Below are positions 44,996 to 57,062 of a DNA stretch of 64,000 nt, piece after piece (position 1 is the first letter of the stretch; each line of letters opens with the position of its first letter). The position numbers and the translations under genes are program-made. Below the pieces are notes generated by a model that worked only from the letters and a program-made list of their open reading frames with translations, searched no databases and was not told the origin of the DNA. Source of the DNA: Salvia splendens (taxonomy: Eukaryota; Streptophyta; Magnoliopsida; Lamiales; Lamiaceae); the NCBI RefSeq assembly GCF_004379255.2, contig NC_056038.1, forward strand, positions 7,726,729 through 7,790,728, read 5' to 3'.

Positions 44996-46910
44996 GGGCA
45001 CCCGCAACGCGTGCCGTTCCGCCGGAACGGTTTCACCGCGGAACGCGTTGCGGCGCACCATTCCGTTCCCATTCCGTTCCACGTGCCAACGGCACGGAAC
45101 GCGGCACGGCTTGTGCCGCCACGCGCTGGGGCGACGTGGCGCTCCCCGCTTCGTGCGTGCTTCCCACTCGCCGGCCCGCGAGTGGGACACGTCAGCGATG
45201 ACGCAATAATTAATTTTTTTTAAATAAATTTTTTAAAATTTTTTTTAAACGATCATATTACCGTTTTTTTAATTTTTTTTTAATTTTTTTATTTTTATTT
45301 TTATTTTCTTATTCTATAAATACACCTAATTTATTACATTTCACACACAACTACACATCTACTCTTCCTAAACCAACATCAATTCCTCTCCAATTTCTAT
45401 TTCAATCTCCTTCACAAAATGTCCGGCGACGGGAATTACGGCGGTAGCGGCTCCGGTGGGTGGGATCTCAACTCGTTCGGCGATTGGGAGACCATGTACA
45501 ACACACTTGGTGGTTTCGGGTCGTCGACGCCGGGCACCCAGGGGTCGGCGACGCCGGGTGGGTACCAACCACCCACTTTCGATGTGGATGCCTACGCTCG
45601 ACCACCCGGCTCGCGGCTTTCTCAGGGTTTGTCCTAGATTCGGGAGGATATCCCCGTTGAACCCACCCAGGGAGGAAGCTGAGGCGGTGGAAGCTCTAGG
45701 GCTGCGTCTGAGGCACCAGAGGAGGAGGAGGAAGAGGAGGAACTGGAGGATCTGGGCCGGCATCCGTACAACAACGAAGAAACTAAGGCGGTGTACACCG
45801 CCTGGCTCACCGTCTCGTACGATCCCATCGTCGGGAACCAACAAGCCGCCAAGTGCTTCTGGGAAAAGGTCCGTGATGTCTACCACCAGACTAAGCGCGA
45901 AAGGGGCCCGGAAGCGCAAATATACAATGCTCTGTGCTCACTTTGGCCGAGTCGACGCACAGGTCAAAAAATTTTGCGGCATCTACTCGGCCGAAGCGGC
46001 GAACTACCAAAGCGGAGCTTCGGGCGCTGACATTCTGAGGGCGGCTTTGCGCGTCTTCTACCAGGACACCGGTCTACAGTTCAAATATGTTGATATTTGG
46101 CAGCTCGTCAAGGACGAGGAAAGGTGGGCCGGCGGTGTCCGCTCGAGCTCGGGCTCAACCTCAAAGCGCACGAAGCACACGGCGAGCGGCAACTACTCGT
46201 CTGGTGACACCGGTGAGGCCAGCGAGTGTGAACCACAGGTGTTTGGGGGTACGGGGGATCCAACGCCCGACGAATACGGGGGATCCAGCCGTGGGCGCCG
46301 TCGGCCGCAAGGGACGAAGGCGGCTAGAGCGAGGAAGGGCCGAGGCGAATCAAGCCAGTCGGCCTCGGGATCGGGCTCGCGGGGAGGCTCGGACACACTT
46401 ATGGTGGCGTACATGACCGCCACAATGGCGGACACTTCCCGCTTCTCGTACGCCCAATTCACGGCCTGGTGGAACGGAATTGTGTATATGGCAGCACAAC
46501 TTGGCCTTCCGACTCCCCCTCAACCTCGACCGCCTCCGGAGGATGATTCGCCGGCGGAGTAGTTTTTTTATTTTCCCACGTTTAATTGTGTGTTTTTTAT
46601 TTTGTATTTTTATTTTTTTAGGATTTTAATTGTGTGCTTTTTTTATTTTTTTTTAAGTTTAAGTTGATTTTTTTTTAATGTTATGTGTTTTTTAATAAAG
46701 TGTGTTTGTTTTTTTATTAAAGTGTGAATTGGGTTGGAAATAAAAAAAAATGAAATTGAATGAATAGTAATTTAAGGAACGGTTAAGGAATGGTTAATGA
46801 AAGGAGGGTTGCAGGTTCCGTTCCTTAGTTAAGGAATGGAGTAAAAAAGTACAGTGGGGCCCTCAAATAGTGGTTTAAGGAACGGTATAGGAACAGCGTT
46901 GTGGATGGCC
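44996..46910 (+). mobile_element. PIF/Harbinger element E (ORF1-only), nested
   Basis: The 1915-bp element runs from GGGCACCCGCAACGCG to GCGTTGTGGATGGCC with TGA on both sides (44993-44995, 46911-46913), a non-TWA variant of the 3-bp duplication. Subterminal repeats use GGAACGG/CCGTTCC. A CTATAAATA box (45314-45322) precedes ORF1. It sits inside an older transposase relic and has no transposase of its own. Confidence 0.87.
45419..46562 (+). pseudogene. Harbinger ORF1 (Myb/SANT-like) with two stops and a frameshift
   Basis: From ATG 45419 the frame gives a Gly/Ser-rich start (GGYQPPTFDVDAYARPPGSR) and is stopped by TAG 45635-45637 and a TGA near 45680. The same frame then resumes with an acidic run, KAVYTAWLTVSYDPIVGNQQ and FWEKVRDVYHQTKRE. 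Near 45900-45915 it shifts frame to KRKYTMLCAHFGRVDAQVKK, FCGIYSAEAANYQSG and LQFKYVDIWQLVKDEERW. The end is TAG 46560-46562. All expected domains of a full ORF1 (about 380 codons) are present, so the gene was disabled by small lesions only. Confidence 0.85.
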
Positions 46911-47339
46911 TGAAAGTGCATGCCACGATTGGGCAGCCTGCATACAACGGTTCACGAGACCTATTTGACAAATACCTTCATGCCCCGTAGCATAAAAGTG
47001 GTGCCTACACCAACATATATAAGGATATGCATCCAACGTTTTTCATGAAGACGTTGCCGACTAACTTTATGGATTTATAGCGTCACTTGGTTGAACAATG
47101 ATACCAGTGTCTTAAACCAGTCACTTCTATTTAATGAGGTATGTGATGTTAAAACACCAACTATTTGTTGACGATACATTATGAGTGACTACTTGCTTGA
47201 TGAGATTTATTCACGATGACTGGTGTTCGTGAAATCAATCATATGTCCGACTAACTCAAAGAGAGCATCTTGCTCAAAGACTTGAGGCGACAAAGAATGA
47301 TGTTGAACGGGCTTTGGATGTTAGTTAAATTAGTCGAGT

Positions 47340-48060
47340 CGTATATCATTTTAGATTGTTCCAAATTAGTTGATTTGAAGTCATTTCTTTTTTTACAAAA
47401 AAATTATTTACTCTTTTTTTTATTTCTCCCACTTTATTTTCTCTTAATTTAATCTTTATATATCAATTTTTTAATGGTAACTCGGAACAGACTGAGCATG
47501 ATTTGAAGTACATGAATTAATTGGAAAGAAATTACGGTATAACTCGACATTTAAATTTTATAATGACATCACAACTGAAAAGTAAAGTTATTGGGGGTAT
47601 AATTTAACATTTGAAAATAGGAGTGGATTGATTGAGCCAAAAGTGGAAACTGTGTGTCTAGTGTAGTCAGTTTTAACTATGGTGAAAAGCAAGCAATGGA
47701 CAAAGAGAATTTTGAAGGCCCCAGGGTTATATCTGTCATCTCACTAAAATGACCGGTCCGCTCAGATCCCGTACAGTTTGCTAGCATCAGTCTAAAGCCT
47801 GTGTCCTAATATCTCGCGATATCTCCCGCTATTTTCTCAACTACTCCTTAACCCTTTTTTTGAATATTCAATTTTCCTTCCCCGAAAATATTTGTAGTTT
47901 ATAGGAAATCCGGTAATTAAAGGAGCTAAACTGTATATAAATCCCAAAAAGCTTAAAGAAAAAAGGACAGAAAAAAATAAATTTCTAATAGGAGCGCATT
48001 ATTAAGTGTGGAATTAAATAAAAAGGCAATTAATGTAATTGTCCCTATTGGCTGGTTCGT
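47340..48060. other. Intergenic stretch, nothing recognised
   Basis: AT-rich DNA between the transposase relic and Harbinger element D; no coding potential was seen. Confidence 0.45.
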
Positions 48061-48237
48061 TGAGAGCCTCCACAACGGCGGCCGTCTCGGCGTGCGGGAC
48101 GTCCGCCATTAGGCACGGAAGGACGGATACGGACATCCGCCGCGGACACCGGAGTTCCGCGGCATTCCGACGACGTCCGTCGTCACGTCCGCCATTGCGG
48201 GTTCCCGGCGGACGTCCCGATTTTTCATTTAAAAAAA

Positions 48238-48285
48238 ACTCTATATATACGGCTCGTTGAACTTCATTTCATTCGCACCACTTGT
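48238..48285 (+). promoter_or_regulatory. Shared Harbinger promoter/leader block (copy in element D)
   Basis: Base-for-base identical to 35768-35815 of ORF1 element C. Here it lies 42 bp before the transposase start codon, at the same relative place as in element C. Confidence 0.85.
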
Positions 48286-48327
48286 TTTAACGAGTTTCTC
48301 TCTCTACGTTTCTTTTATATATCCATA

Positions 48328-48877
48328 ATGGTTAGTGGTAGTGGTAGTGAGTGTTGGGTGTATGGATGTTGGTCCGGCCGTCAGTTTCGTCGCCAACGGC
48401 AACCAGCACAACATGGGCTATTATTTGGCGGATGAGATATACCCTATGTGGCCTGTCTTTGTGAAGACGATCAGATGCCCCACAGAAGAAAAGAAGGTCT
48501 ATTTTGCGGGTCGTCAGGAGGCAGCGAGCAAGGATGTGGAGCGGGCATTTGGTACGCTCCAGGCTCGATGGGCGGCAGTGAAGGGTCCATCACGGTTGTG
48601 GTATATTGACAGCATCGCTGATATCATGTACGCATGTATTATCATGCACAACATGATTGTCGAAGATAAAGGTCCAGTACTGACTGATTGGGCCAATGAT
48701 GATGTTGATGCTGCCGGTCCAAGCCACGGCGTGGCCACCGCCAATATACGTATGGGGATACCCCATTGAGAGGCGGATCGAGTCCGTGCATTTGCCGATA
48801 TGAGCCAACGACAAACTCATATTCGACTCCAGAACGATATTATTGAAGAGATATGGACGCAGATGGGTAGTCGTTGA
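48328..48877 (+). pseudogene. Harbinger transposase remnant, C-terminal part only
   Basis: The original start (ATG 48328, VSGSGS) survives, but about 600-700 bp were deleted between it and GPAVSFVANGNQHN, removing the first two catalytic Asp residues. The junction also shifts frame. The rest (GYYLADEIYPMWPVFVKT, VERAFGTLQARWAAVK and MYACIIMHNMIVED) is open until TGA 48767-48769. The family C-terminus (RLQNDIIEEIWTQM) follows to TGA 48875-48877. It is most similar to the transposase of element A. Confidence 0.88.
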
Positions 48878-49170
48878 TATTTAGAATGTAATTTGTTTAG
48901 ACTTTTTTTTTTGTTGAAATGTATTTATTTTTATTTTTTTTATTTAATGAAATGTACTTTTTATTTTTTTATTTAATTCCGTAAATTATTTAATTTGATG
49001 AATTTTTATTATTGTCGGATGTCTGTCGAGATGTCCTTGGGATGTCCGCCATTGTGCAATGTGATGTCCTTATAACGTGGCAGTGCAGTGGGTTGTGACG
49101 TGGCATGAGGTTTTTTGGGAATTCCGTCGGGATGTCCGCAGGGACATCCGTCGGACTGTGGATGGTATGA

Positions 49171-49758
49171 GATTATTAGTACACAGAGAGAGAGAAAAAA
49201 AAGATGGACGATAACTACAAAACCAACCATAAATCCCTGTCACCCCACACACTGCTCTCTCTCCTTCCAACTTTACCTTTGTATCCTTCTCAGACGCCGT
49301 CGTTTTAGCTCTGAGAGAATCAACGATTTACCGGGCCATGTTTTGGTGATGTTCCTAGTCACATTTCTTTTGTTTTTTTCTACTTTCTCGGGGCCAGATT
49401 CGTGAATCACTCGCCTCTTGTATCGTCGAATCCGGGATCAACGGTTGTGGATCTTTTTATTTCATTGATTTCTCTTCTCAGCTCACAAAAAATCCATAAA
49501 CAGACACTGTGTGCGTTTTACACGCAATTGGTGTGAGAAATTCGTGGAGGTCAGTATACTAATATCAGTATTGGATGAACAGCTTCGGTTTTAAGATGTG
49601 GTTGCTTTAGATCTTGTCATTTTTCCTTGTGGAGTGAATTATTCAATTTTATTGATTTGCACCTGATTTGTTCATCTGTTTGAATTACTTGCAGCAGTTA
49701 TTGAACAGGATTGTGAAATCAGTTTAATTAAACGAGGAAATTGCACTTCTCGGTTGAG
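49171..49758 (+). promoter_or_regulatory. ARF promoter and leader with probable 5'-UTR intron
   Basis: A pyrimidine-rich leader (ctctctctccttcc near 49255) is followed by a probable intron with donor ggag|gtcagt at 49550 and acceptor ttgcag at 49694. Only 591 bp separate the ARF start from Harbinger element D, so the element sits in or replaces upstream promoter sequence. Confidence 0.5.
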
Positions 49759-52633
49759 ATGGGGGAGAGGAGCTTGGACTCCGAGCTGTGGCACGCATGC
49801 GCTGGTGGCATGGTTCAAATGCCGCCGGCGAACTCGAAGGTCTTCTATTTCCCGCAGGGACACGCGGAGCACACGCTCACTTCTGTCGATTTCGGCGCTT
49901 TGCCGAAATTCCCGCCGATGATCCTCTGCCGTGTGGCCGCGGTGAAATATTTGGCCGACCCTGACACCGACGAGGTTTATGGAAAGATTAGGCTGATTCC
50001 GGTGGGGAAAAACGAGCATGGCTTCGATGACGGTGGAGTTCTGGGAAACAACGGATCTGCGTCTAATGAGAAACCTACTTCGTTCGCGAAGACGCTGACG
50101 CAGTCCGATGCTAACAACGGTGGGGGATTCTCCGTTCCTCGTTACTGCGCTGAGACGATTTTCCCTCGATTGGATTACTCAGCGGATCCTCCCGTGCAGA
50201 ATGTGATTGCCAAGGATGTTCACGGCGATACATGGAAGTTTCGCCACATCTACCGAGGGACGCCGAGGAGGCATTTGCTGACTACTGGATGGAGTACTTT
50301 TGTGAATCAGAAGAAGCTCGTGGCCGGGGATTCAATTGTGTTTCTGAGGGCCGAGAACGGGGATCTTTGTGTGGGAATTCGGAGGGCTAAGAGGAGTGGA
50401 GTTGGGGGTGAGCCCTCGTCCGGGTGGAACTCCGGTGGTGCAGGGAGTTTTGGTTTCTCGTCGTTTTTGAAGGAGGATGAGAGCAGGCTGATGCACAGAG
50501 TTGGTAGTGGGAATATGAGAGAAAAGGGGAAAGTGAGGCCTGAGTCGGTTGTTGAGGCCACTTTCCTGGCTGCTAACGGCCAGCCTTTTGAGGTGGTCTA
50601 TTATCCGCGGGCGAGCACGCCGGAGTTCTGTGTGAGGGAGTCATCTGTCAGTGCCGCCATGAGGGTACAGTGGTGTGCTGGAATGAGGTTCAAGATGCCA
50701 TTTGAAACTGAGGACTCCTCTCGGATTAGCTGGTTTATGGGAACTATTGCTTCTGTTCAAGTTGTTGACCCCCTCCGTTGGCCTAATTCTCCGTGGAGAC
50801 TGCTTCAGGTGATTCACAGCTCCTTATTGTTTTAAATTGAAAATATAATAGACAGCCTTTATGTTTTTCCTATATCTTATTCCATTGGATTTTGTCCAAA
50901 TGATCATTTGCTTTTTTATTCAACTGCATTGTGTCTTAGCTGCTAGTAATCTTCATGTTATGTTTTCGGAGTTCAGTTAGAACTAGATTTATCATGCTTG
51001 AACCTTGATAAAAAAAGTATCAAAACTTGTTTGAAAATCATGCTAAAAATATGTTGCATATGATAGAACATTTGTTTTCTTTTCCCTAACGTAATGGATC
51101 TGTTAACTTTTAATTAGTAGTATTTGCAATCATTTCTTCTGGAATCACATGCTCATTACGATCTTGGCTATTCTCCAACATGCTATAGCATCAGTGGCAT
51201 CTGATCAAAAAGTCAACTAATACACTCGGGAGTTGATATAATGAGGCTGCTATTTTCATGTAGATTCTGCAACTATAGTTTCTGTTCTTTCATTCAGCTG
51301 TTCTTTACTCCTTGCTATAACTGTTACTTCATCCAAGCACAATAAAAAGTTGTAGGATTGCGAACTTGATTCAGACTTATTCTGCTTTCCTTTTGTTCTC
51401 ACGTTACTTCTTGCACCGAAATGTGGCAGGTAACATGGGATGAACCTGATCTATTGCAAAATGTGAAATGTGTCAGCCCTTGGCTTGTTGAGATGGTCTC
51501 AAATATGCCAACAATTCTCCATATATCGCCCTTCTCACCACCAAGAAAGAAGTTGCGTTTACAGCAACACTCAGACTTTTCACTAGACGGCCAATTTCCA
51601 ATGCCGTCGTTTTCAGGCACCCCCCTAGGTCCAAGCAGTCCCTTGTGTCTATCTGACAACATTACTGCAGGCATACAGGGAGCCAGGCATGCTCAAATGG
51701 GAATCCCATTGTCGGATTTCCATCTCAGCAACAAACTGCAGATGGGACTATTACCACCCAGTTTCCTACGACTTGATCCTCATGCTAAAATTCCGAATAG
51801 GATGGCTAGGAGTCATGTGGATAGTAAAGAAAATATATCTTGCCTATTAAGCATTGGAATTGCTACTCAAAATTCAGAGAAAACTGGTGACGTCAAGACA
51901 CCTCGGTTTGTACTCTTTGGTCAAACAATCCTCACTGAGCAGCAGATGGCTAATGACTGCTCCAGTGAAGTGGCTTCTAAAGTAACAGAAGAAAAGAATT
52001 CTGGTGGGACACAATGGAAGAATGGAAGTTTTGCTCTTGACCATGAAGATCTTCCAAATAAATTTTCTGATAGCCAGTTCTTGTGGAAACAAGGCTACAA
52101 TGCATCTGATCTTAGCTTGGATACTGGTCATTGCAAGGTGTTCTTGGAGTCTGAAGATGTAGGTCGAACCCTTGATCTATCTGTTCTCGGATCATATGAA
52201 GAGCTATACAAAAGGCTTGAGGAAATGTTTGGGTTTGAAAGATCAGAAATGCTGAGCCATGTGTACTACCGTGATGCAGCAGGTGCTGTCAAACAAGCTG
52301 GAGATGAACCATTCAGGTAATATACTCTTTTCCAATAGGCCTGATGTTATAATTTTCATACGTTGACACGTTTGTGCTAAATTTGATACTGCAGTGAGTT
52401 CATGAAGACTGCCAAAAGATTGACTATTCTTATGAAACCAAGCAATAACAACACCGAAAGGTACCTGTAATTGTTATTTTTACAAATCTCTTACCTGTAG
52501 TTATCTGTTAAGGTTGTCTAATTTAATTGCATTTGTGGTGATTGCTTATTCTTGTCTTATTGAAAAATCAATAATAATATATGCTAGTAAGGAAGAAGCT
52601 GGCGAAACTGAAAGATCTCTTACTATGTATTGA
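49759..52633 (+). CDS. Auxin response factor, ARF10/16/18 clade (miR160 target)
   Basis: Four exons (49759-50808, 51430-52316, 52395-52460, 52588-52633) join in phase into 682 aa. The start MGERSLDSELWHACAGGM fits the clade. The B3 DNA-binding domain (about 108-210) includes FAKTLTQSDANNGGGFSVPR and GTPRRHLLTTGWSTFVNQKK. The auxin-response middle domain follows (about 285-370). A Ser/Pro-rich, Gln-poor middle region marks a class C repressor type. The C-terminal PB1 (Aux/IAA-like) domain (about 585-660) has VGRTLDLSVLGSYEELYKRL and HVYYRDAAGAVKQAGDEPF. The middle region carries a miR160 site at 51669-51689. Class C ARFs repress auxin-responsive genes in root cap, leaf and seed programmes. Which of ARF10, 16 or 18 this corresponds to was not resolved. 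Confidence 0.95.
51669..51689 (+). promoter_or_regulatory. miR160 target site in ARF mRNA
   Basis: The sense strand reads GGCATACAGGGAGCCAGGCA, preceded by A. This complements plant miR160 at every position except possibly the outermost one. The site encodes GIQGARHA, the conserved peptide of miR160-regulated ARFs, so cleavage regulation is very likely. Confidence 0.95.
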
Positions 52634-54570
52634 AGGAAATTTATTACTGGTTTGCCAACCGCGGAACGCGGACTAGATTCCTCCAACCAGGCAGGGGCCC
52701 TCAGCATATTCGCTTAGTCGAAGCATCTTGAAAACCATGGCAGAATAGGCGAGGCTCTGGTTTGTTCATCTACATTTCTAGTTCTAGTAATGTCTTCGTG
52801 TCCAATGTGTTAATGGAAACTTCAATAATGTGAAGTTCTAGCTAAATGTGTGTTGTGTATAACATCATTCTAGTCAATGGTGTGGATTCTGTGTTTATGA
52901 TGTAGCTCAATCAACTCTACTATGTTGGCTGCTATATTTTTATGATCTTATTATGTAATACGTTGACCTATATCTCTATTTCTTCCTTTTGCTTGATTGA
53001 TTTGTATGATTATCATATTCTATCTAGCCGAATCTCTATTTTTTCGTGATCCAAAAATGGTGATGTGTTAAGCATAATTGCCTCTCTTTGGATTTGTAGG
53101 CTTCAAATTTTCATAGAGATAAACCAAAGAGCCAACAATAGTGATTTCTAAATTATTGTTTTATTAATAAATTTGGCAATTAGAACCTTTTTTTAAGTTA
53201 AAGGGGGGCATAATTCTAGTGTTTGACAATCCCGACAAACCAAAATTGAAGCAGGTAAATGTATATTATTGAAATGTTTGAAAGTTGTGAAAAGAAAAAG
53301 TGATCCAACAAAAGAAAACAATTTGGGTGCTTATTTAAATCGATAAAACTGTGTGACCAAAATTTGGACAACCAAAATTCTGGTTTAATATAAAAAAACC
53401 GGTTTATTTATAATGTCCGATTCAATAGTAATTGCATTTACTTTGTTGCCCTTATAACAAAACTTTCCAAATTGGCGCCTGTTTTTCTTCGTTTTCCCTC
53501 TCTCTCTCATTTCATCTTTCCATGATTATTGATGTTAATGCCAACTGTCCAACACAATCATCCATATCTATATCTCTATTTCATGCGTTATTTTTTCAAT
53601 TTTTCCTTCACTTCCATTTTCTTCTCCCCATAAATTGCAACAACCACGTCCACAATTTTCCTACTTTATCAGCAAAAATCCATATTTATTCGCTCTCCCC
53701 TCTCTCTCATTTCTTCTCCCACACCAATGGCAACAATTCATATATATTTATATACTCTAAGATTTAGTTTATTTAAGCAAAATAACTAAAAGTGTTAAAA
53801 TTTATAGTAATAAAACCAAAAATATTTTTAAAAAAAGTGGTATTCTATTATAATAAAGATAAATATATATAAACTGTAAATACATAACAACCCTAAATTT
53901 TAATACTCTGTATGCCTAAATCAGTTTTGTTCACGTTGATTTTGTTATTGGTTATAATATAATTTGATTACTAAATTATCCTTAAATACAAAATACCTAA
54001 ATACTTCAATGTATCAAATCTGCAATTTCAAATATGCAAATTTATTTGAATCAACATATACGGTAGATGAAAAATTTTAAATTTACATGAAAATTTGTTT
54101 TCATCACATTTCCAACAAAATTCAATGAAAAAAGGATGAATTTGTTCATTCCCATTAAACAGCCAAACTTAGGATATTCTTCATATTGAATGGCAACAAT
54201 GATTAACGAACATAAAATTATGGTATATTGTAAGCAAATACTAATTCCCTTAGTTTTGAGTCAGTTCATAATGCAGAAAAAATCAATCATATGTAAAAAA
54301 CATCAAGCACTTCAAAGGAACATAATAAAACTTTAGATACATTCTTCCAAAGATAACAAGACCAAATTACTTAAATTCTGATATCAATAACATATGAAAA
54401 AACAAATGTTTCACAAGATGGATTTCCAAGACAAAATAAATTGTTTCTGTCAAACTAAACAAAGCATATCAGAACAATCTCAAAGTAACTATTTCAAATT
54501 CCATACCACCAACTAAACTCGTGGCAATATAATGCATATGCCACATAGTTATAACACAAAATATAGGAAT
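52634..54570. other. Intergenic: ARF 3' flank to FAR1-related gene
   Basis: The first few hundred bases are the ARF 3' UTR. The rest is AT-rich with no recognised gene. If the FAR1-related gene uses the strong donor at its 3' end, a further minus-strand exon would lie in the right part of this stretch. Confidence 0.45.
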
Positions 54571-54571
54571 A

Positions 54572-57062
54572 TCAACTTACAGAAGGACCACGAACTCCAC
54601 TTCGACCTCGACCACGACCACGGCCACGACCTTTCCTATTTTCAGCTGGATCTTTAAATCGAGCAGTCCTTGGCCTTCCTTTGCGAGTGACAACAACCGG
54701 ATCTAAAATGGGAATATTACCTGCATCAATTTCTATTGCTTCAGATGTATTTTGGCTTCGAAGAGAAATTGTGCCGGCAGGTTTCCATCTCTTAAGATCT
54801 CTTTGAATTTCTTTGAACTTATCTTTGACAAAACTGATTTTCTCCTCCGAATCGATTGCCAAATTGCTGCATTTTATAAACTCTTGTTCCATCTCTTGAA
54901 ATTGTTTATACTCCTTGGACATGTGTGGATATGCACCCGCAAAAGAAATGCTAAAATGTGGCCTATATACATCCTTCCGCCATCGCCGTAAAATATATCT
55001 TTCGCTGACATGATCAATTTTTTTGAATACCAAAACCTTCAATATATGACAGCAGAAAATACCTTTGTTCTCGAATTTCTTGCAATTGCAATCAAAATAG
55101 CCCCCAACAGGCCGATGCTCAACCATGAAATGTAGCTCGTTGGGAGAGGGATACTTGCTCGATGTACGTGTCTCAGTAATATCATATCTATCCATTGAGC
55201 TACTATCTGACTCCAACAAAATGAGATTGCAATTCCAAATCTTTTTCACTTGTTTCTGAAGAAGCTCCATGATATTATTAGTGTATACCTTAGCAAATTG
55301 TGATTCCCACTTAAACTCTGACACACAAGTGATAGGCCTGCACTTCGTCGAATATTCAGCTTGAAGCTCTTTTCGAATCTTATCGACGATACAAATCTCA
55401 TATTGCTCAACAAAGATTTTCAAAGTACTCCTCGAATTGATGTAATTATCGAAGAATGCATGCATTGACTCACTTCTTTGAGTCGACATCATGCCAGCCC
55501 AAAAGATGTGCTTTGAGTATACTGGCACCCAACTTTGCCTTATTTCATATAAGTTTTTTATCCAACTATTTTCATGTAAGTTATACTTAACTTGAAAATC
55601 GAGCCAATTATTTTCAAATTCCGGAATACTAAAACTGCCATGTATCACTCGATTGAAATCTAAACAAGCCATTTCAAAATTAGCGATACCTCTGAATTTC
55701 TTGGAGCTCTTCGAAACAATATGCCACAAACAGAAGCGGTGGATACTGTCAGGCAATACTTCTCTCAATGCGATCGTAATGCTTTCATCTTGATCACTCA
55801 AAATTGCCGTCGGTTGAACACCTCCCATTGCGTCCAGCCAATTACTAAAGAACCATTTGAATGATTCTGCACGCTCGTCGCTCAATAGACAACATCCTAA
55901 TAGAATGGAGTGGTGGTGATGATTAACCCCCACAACAGTTCCAAAAGGCATATTGTATTGATTGACGAGATAAGTCGTGTCAAAGCTCACGACGTCGTGG
56001 AAATCCTGGTATGCAGCCCTACTCCGCGGATGAATCCACATGACATGGCGAAGTCTAGAATCATCACCAATATCGATCAGATAAAAGAAGTCTCTATCAT
56101 TTTGCTGCAGCCTCTTAAACATCTTTTGAATGGCATTAGCATCTCCATCTCCTAGTCTTAGCCTCCGCATTTTGTCAACATGATTTCTGCAATCTCTCGT
56201 CGAAGCTCCTAAATTAGATGGCCCGCCGGCAAGAACTTCCATCGTTCTTACACTCTTACATAACCTTGATCCTGCACGGTCATATGCCTCTAAAAGGACC
56301 TTCAAATGAGTTGTCAGGTGCCTATGTGCCGGCATAAATTCAGAAAGTTGTGGCTCTAGATCGTGGTTATGCTCATTGCAAAATGTTGAAATCTTCCAAT
56401 TGCCGTTGTCCTGTTTTATCGCATTCAAACGAGTAGGACAATTGATTTTCTTAGTGTATTTCTTTGCATTTGGCTTTCGGGCCCTTCCGCATGAGAGCAA
56501 AAGATACTTATCACTACGTGCAGTTCTTGTTATAATACTAAATCCCTTTACCTTCGCAAAAGCTTGATATGTTGCAAAGATCCGTTCTCTACTTTCAAAC
56601 TCTAAACCAGATTGAGGCCCATTTTTCATCAACTCTTCACATGCATGCTTATCAGCTCCAAATAAATCTTCTTCATCCTCCATATTCTCATCTCCATCTT
56701 CTTCAATTTGGTTTGAAAGTTCATAGGAATCTCCATCGTCTTCATTCATAACTTCATGCTCCATGCTATTTTCGCTTTCGGCGGAAGATCCAAAAAGTTC
56801 ATGCATCATATCCCTTCTAACAGCATCTATAATTTAAAAAAAAAGTTTTTGCATTAGCAACAAAGAGGACAATACCAGAATAATCTTGTGTCTCATTTCA
56901 TATAAAACTTCTAACACATAAACTCATTATTCAATCCCGTGTCTTATTTCATACATAAAAGTTTAGACTAATGACAACGACAACCATAAACTTACCACCA
57001 GTTGAAAGTGGAGTCTCCGGGTTCGCATGATAATCTTGAGTCGAAGTTGTTGGGGATGCCAT
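54572..57062 (-). CDS. FAR1-related sequence protein (MULE-derived)
   Basis: A short first exon (57062-56996) joins in phase to the main exon (56826-54572), giving 773 aa. An acidic N-terminus leads to the FAR1 DNA-binding domain (ERIFATYQAFAKVKGFSI through FCNEHNHDLEP). Next is the MULE-type DDE fold with D in VVSFDTTYLV and D in ILSDQDESIT, and then a SWIM zinc finger (FDCNCKKFENKGIFCCHIL). The C-terminus has an AT-hook-like KGRPR and an RGRGRGRGR tail. Such proteins are domesticated MULE transposases acting as transcription regulators in light and development. No TIRs were seen around it, which favours domestication. The stop codon overlaps a strong donor (ct|gtaagt), so the true C-terminus could differ. 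Confidence 0.9.

Larger units (their letters stand above)
44830..47335 (+). pseudogene. Old Harbinger transposase relic split by element E
   Basis: The left part (about 44830-44995) reads FRRRFHIYRSLFLCIILRRT and ends LTLKDM. The right part (46914-47335) resumes in the same frame with KVHATIGQPAYNGSRDLFDKYLH. It then gives LNQSLLFNEV, SDYLLDEIY and LVFVKSIICPTNSKRA across stops and frameshifts. Both parts align in order with the intact transposase at 10478. Removing element E (44996-46910) and one TGA duplication restores continuity. Much of the D-D-E core is degraded, so the relic is far older than the inserted element. Confidence 0.75.
48064..49167 (+). mobile_element. PIF/Harbinger element D (transposase-only, deleted)
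   Basis: The 1104-bp element starts GAGCCTCCACAACGG and ends CTGTGGATGGTA with TGA on both sides (48061-48063, 49168-49170). TIRs are degenerate, but the GGACGTCC subterminal motifs and the 48-bp leader match element C, and the coding remnant matches element A. It ends 591 bp before the ARF start codon. Confidence 0.8.

Noticed and set aside
44984..45223. Several 60-100 aa frames at the start of element E
   Set aside because: They read the GC-rich Harbinger terminal and subterminal repeat, not a gene.
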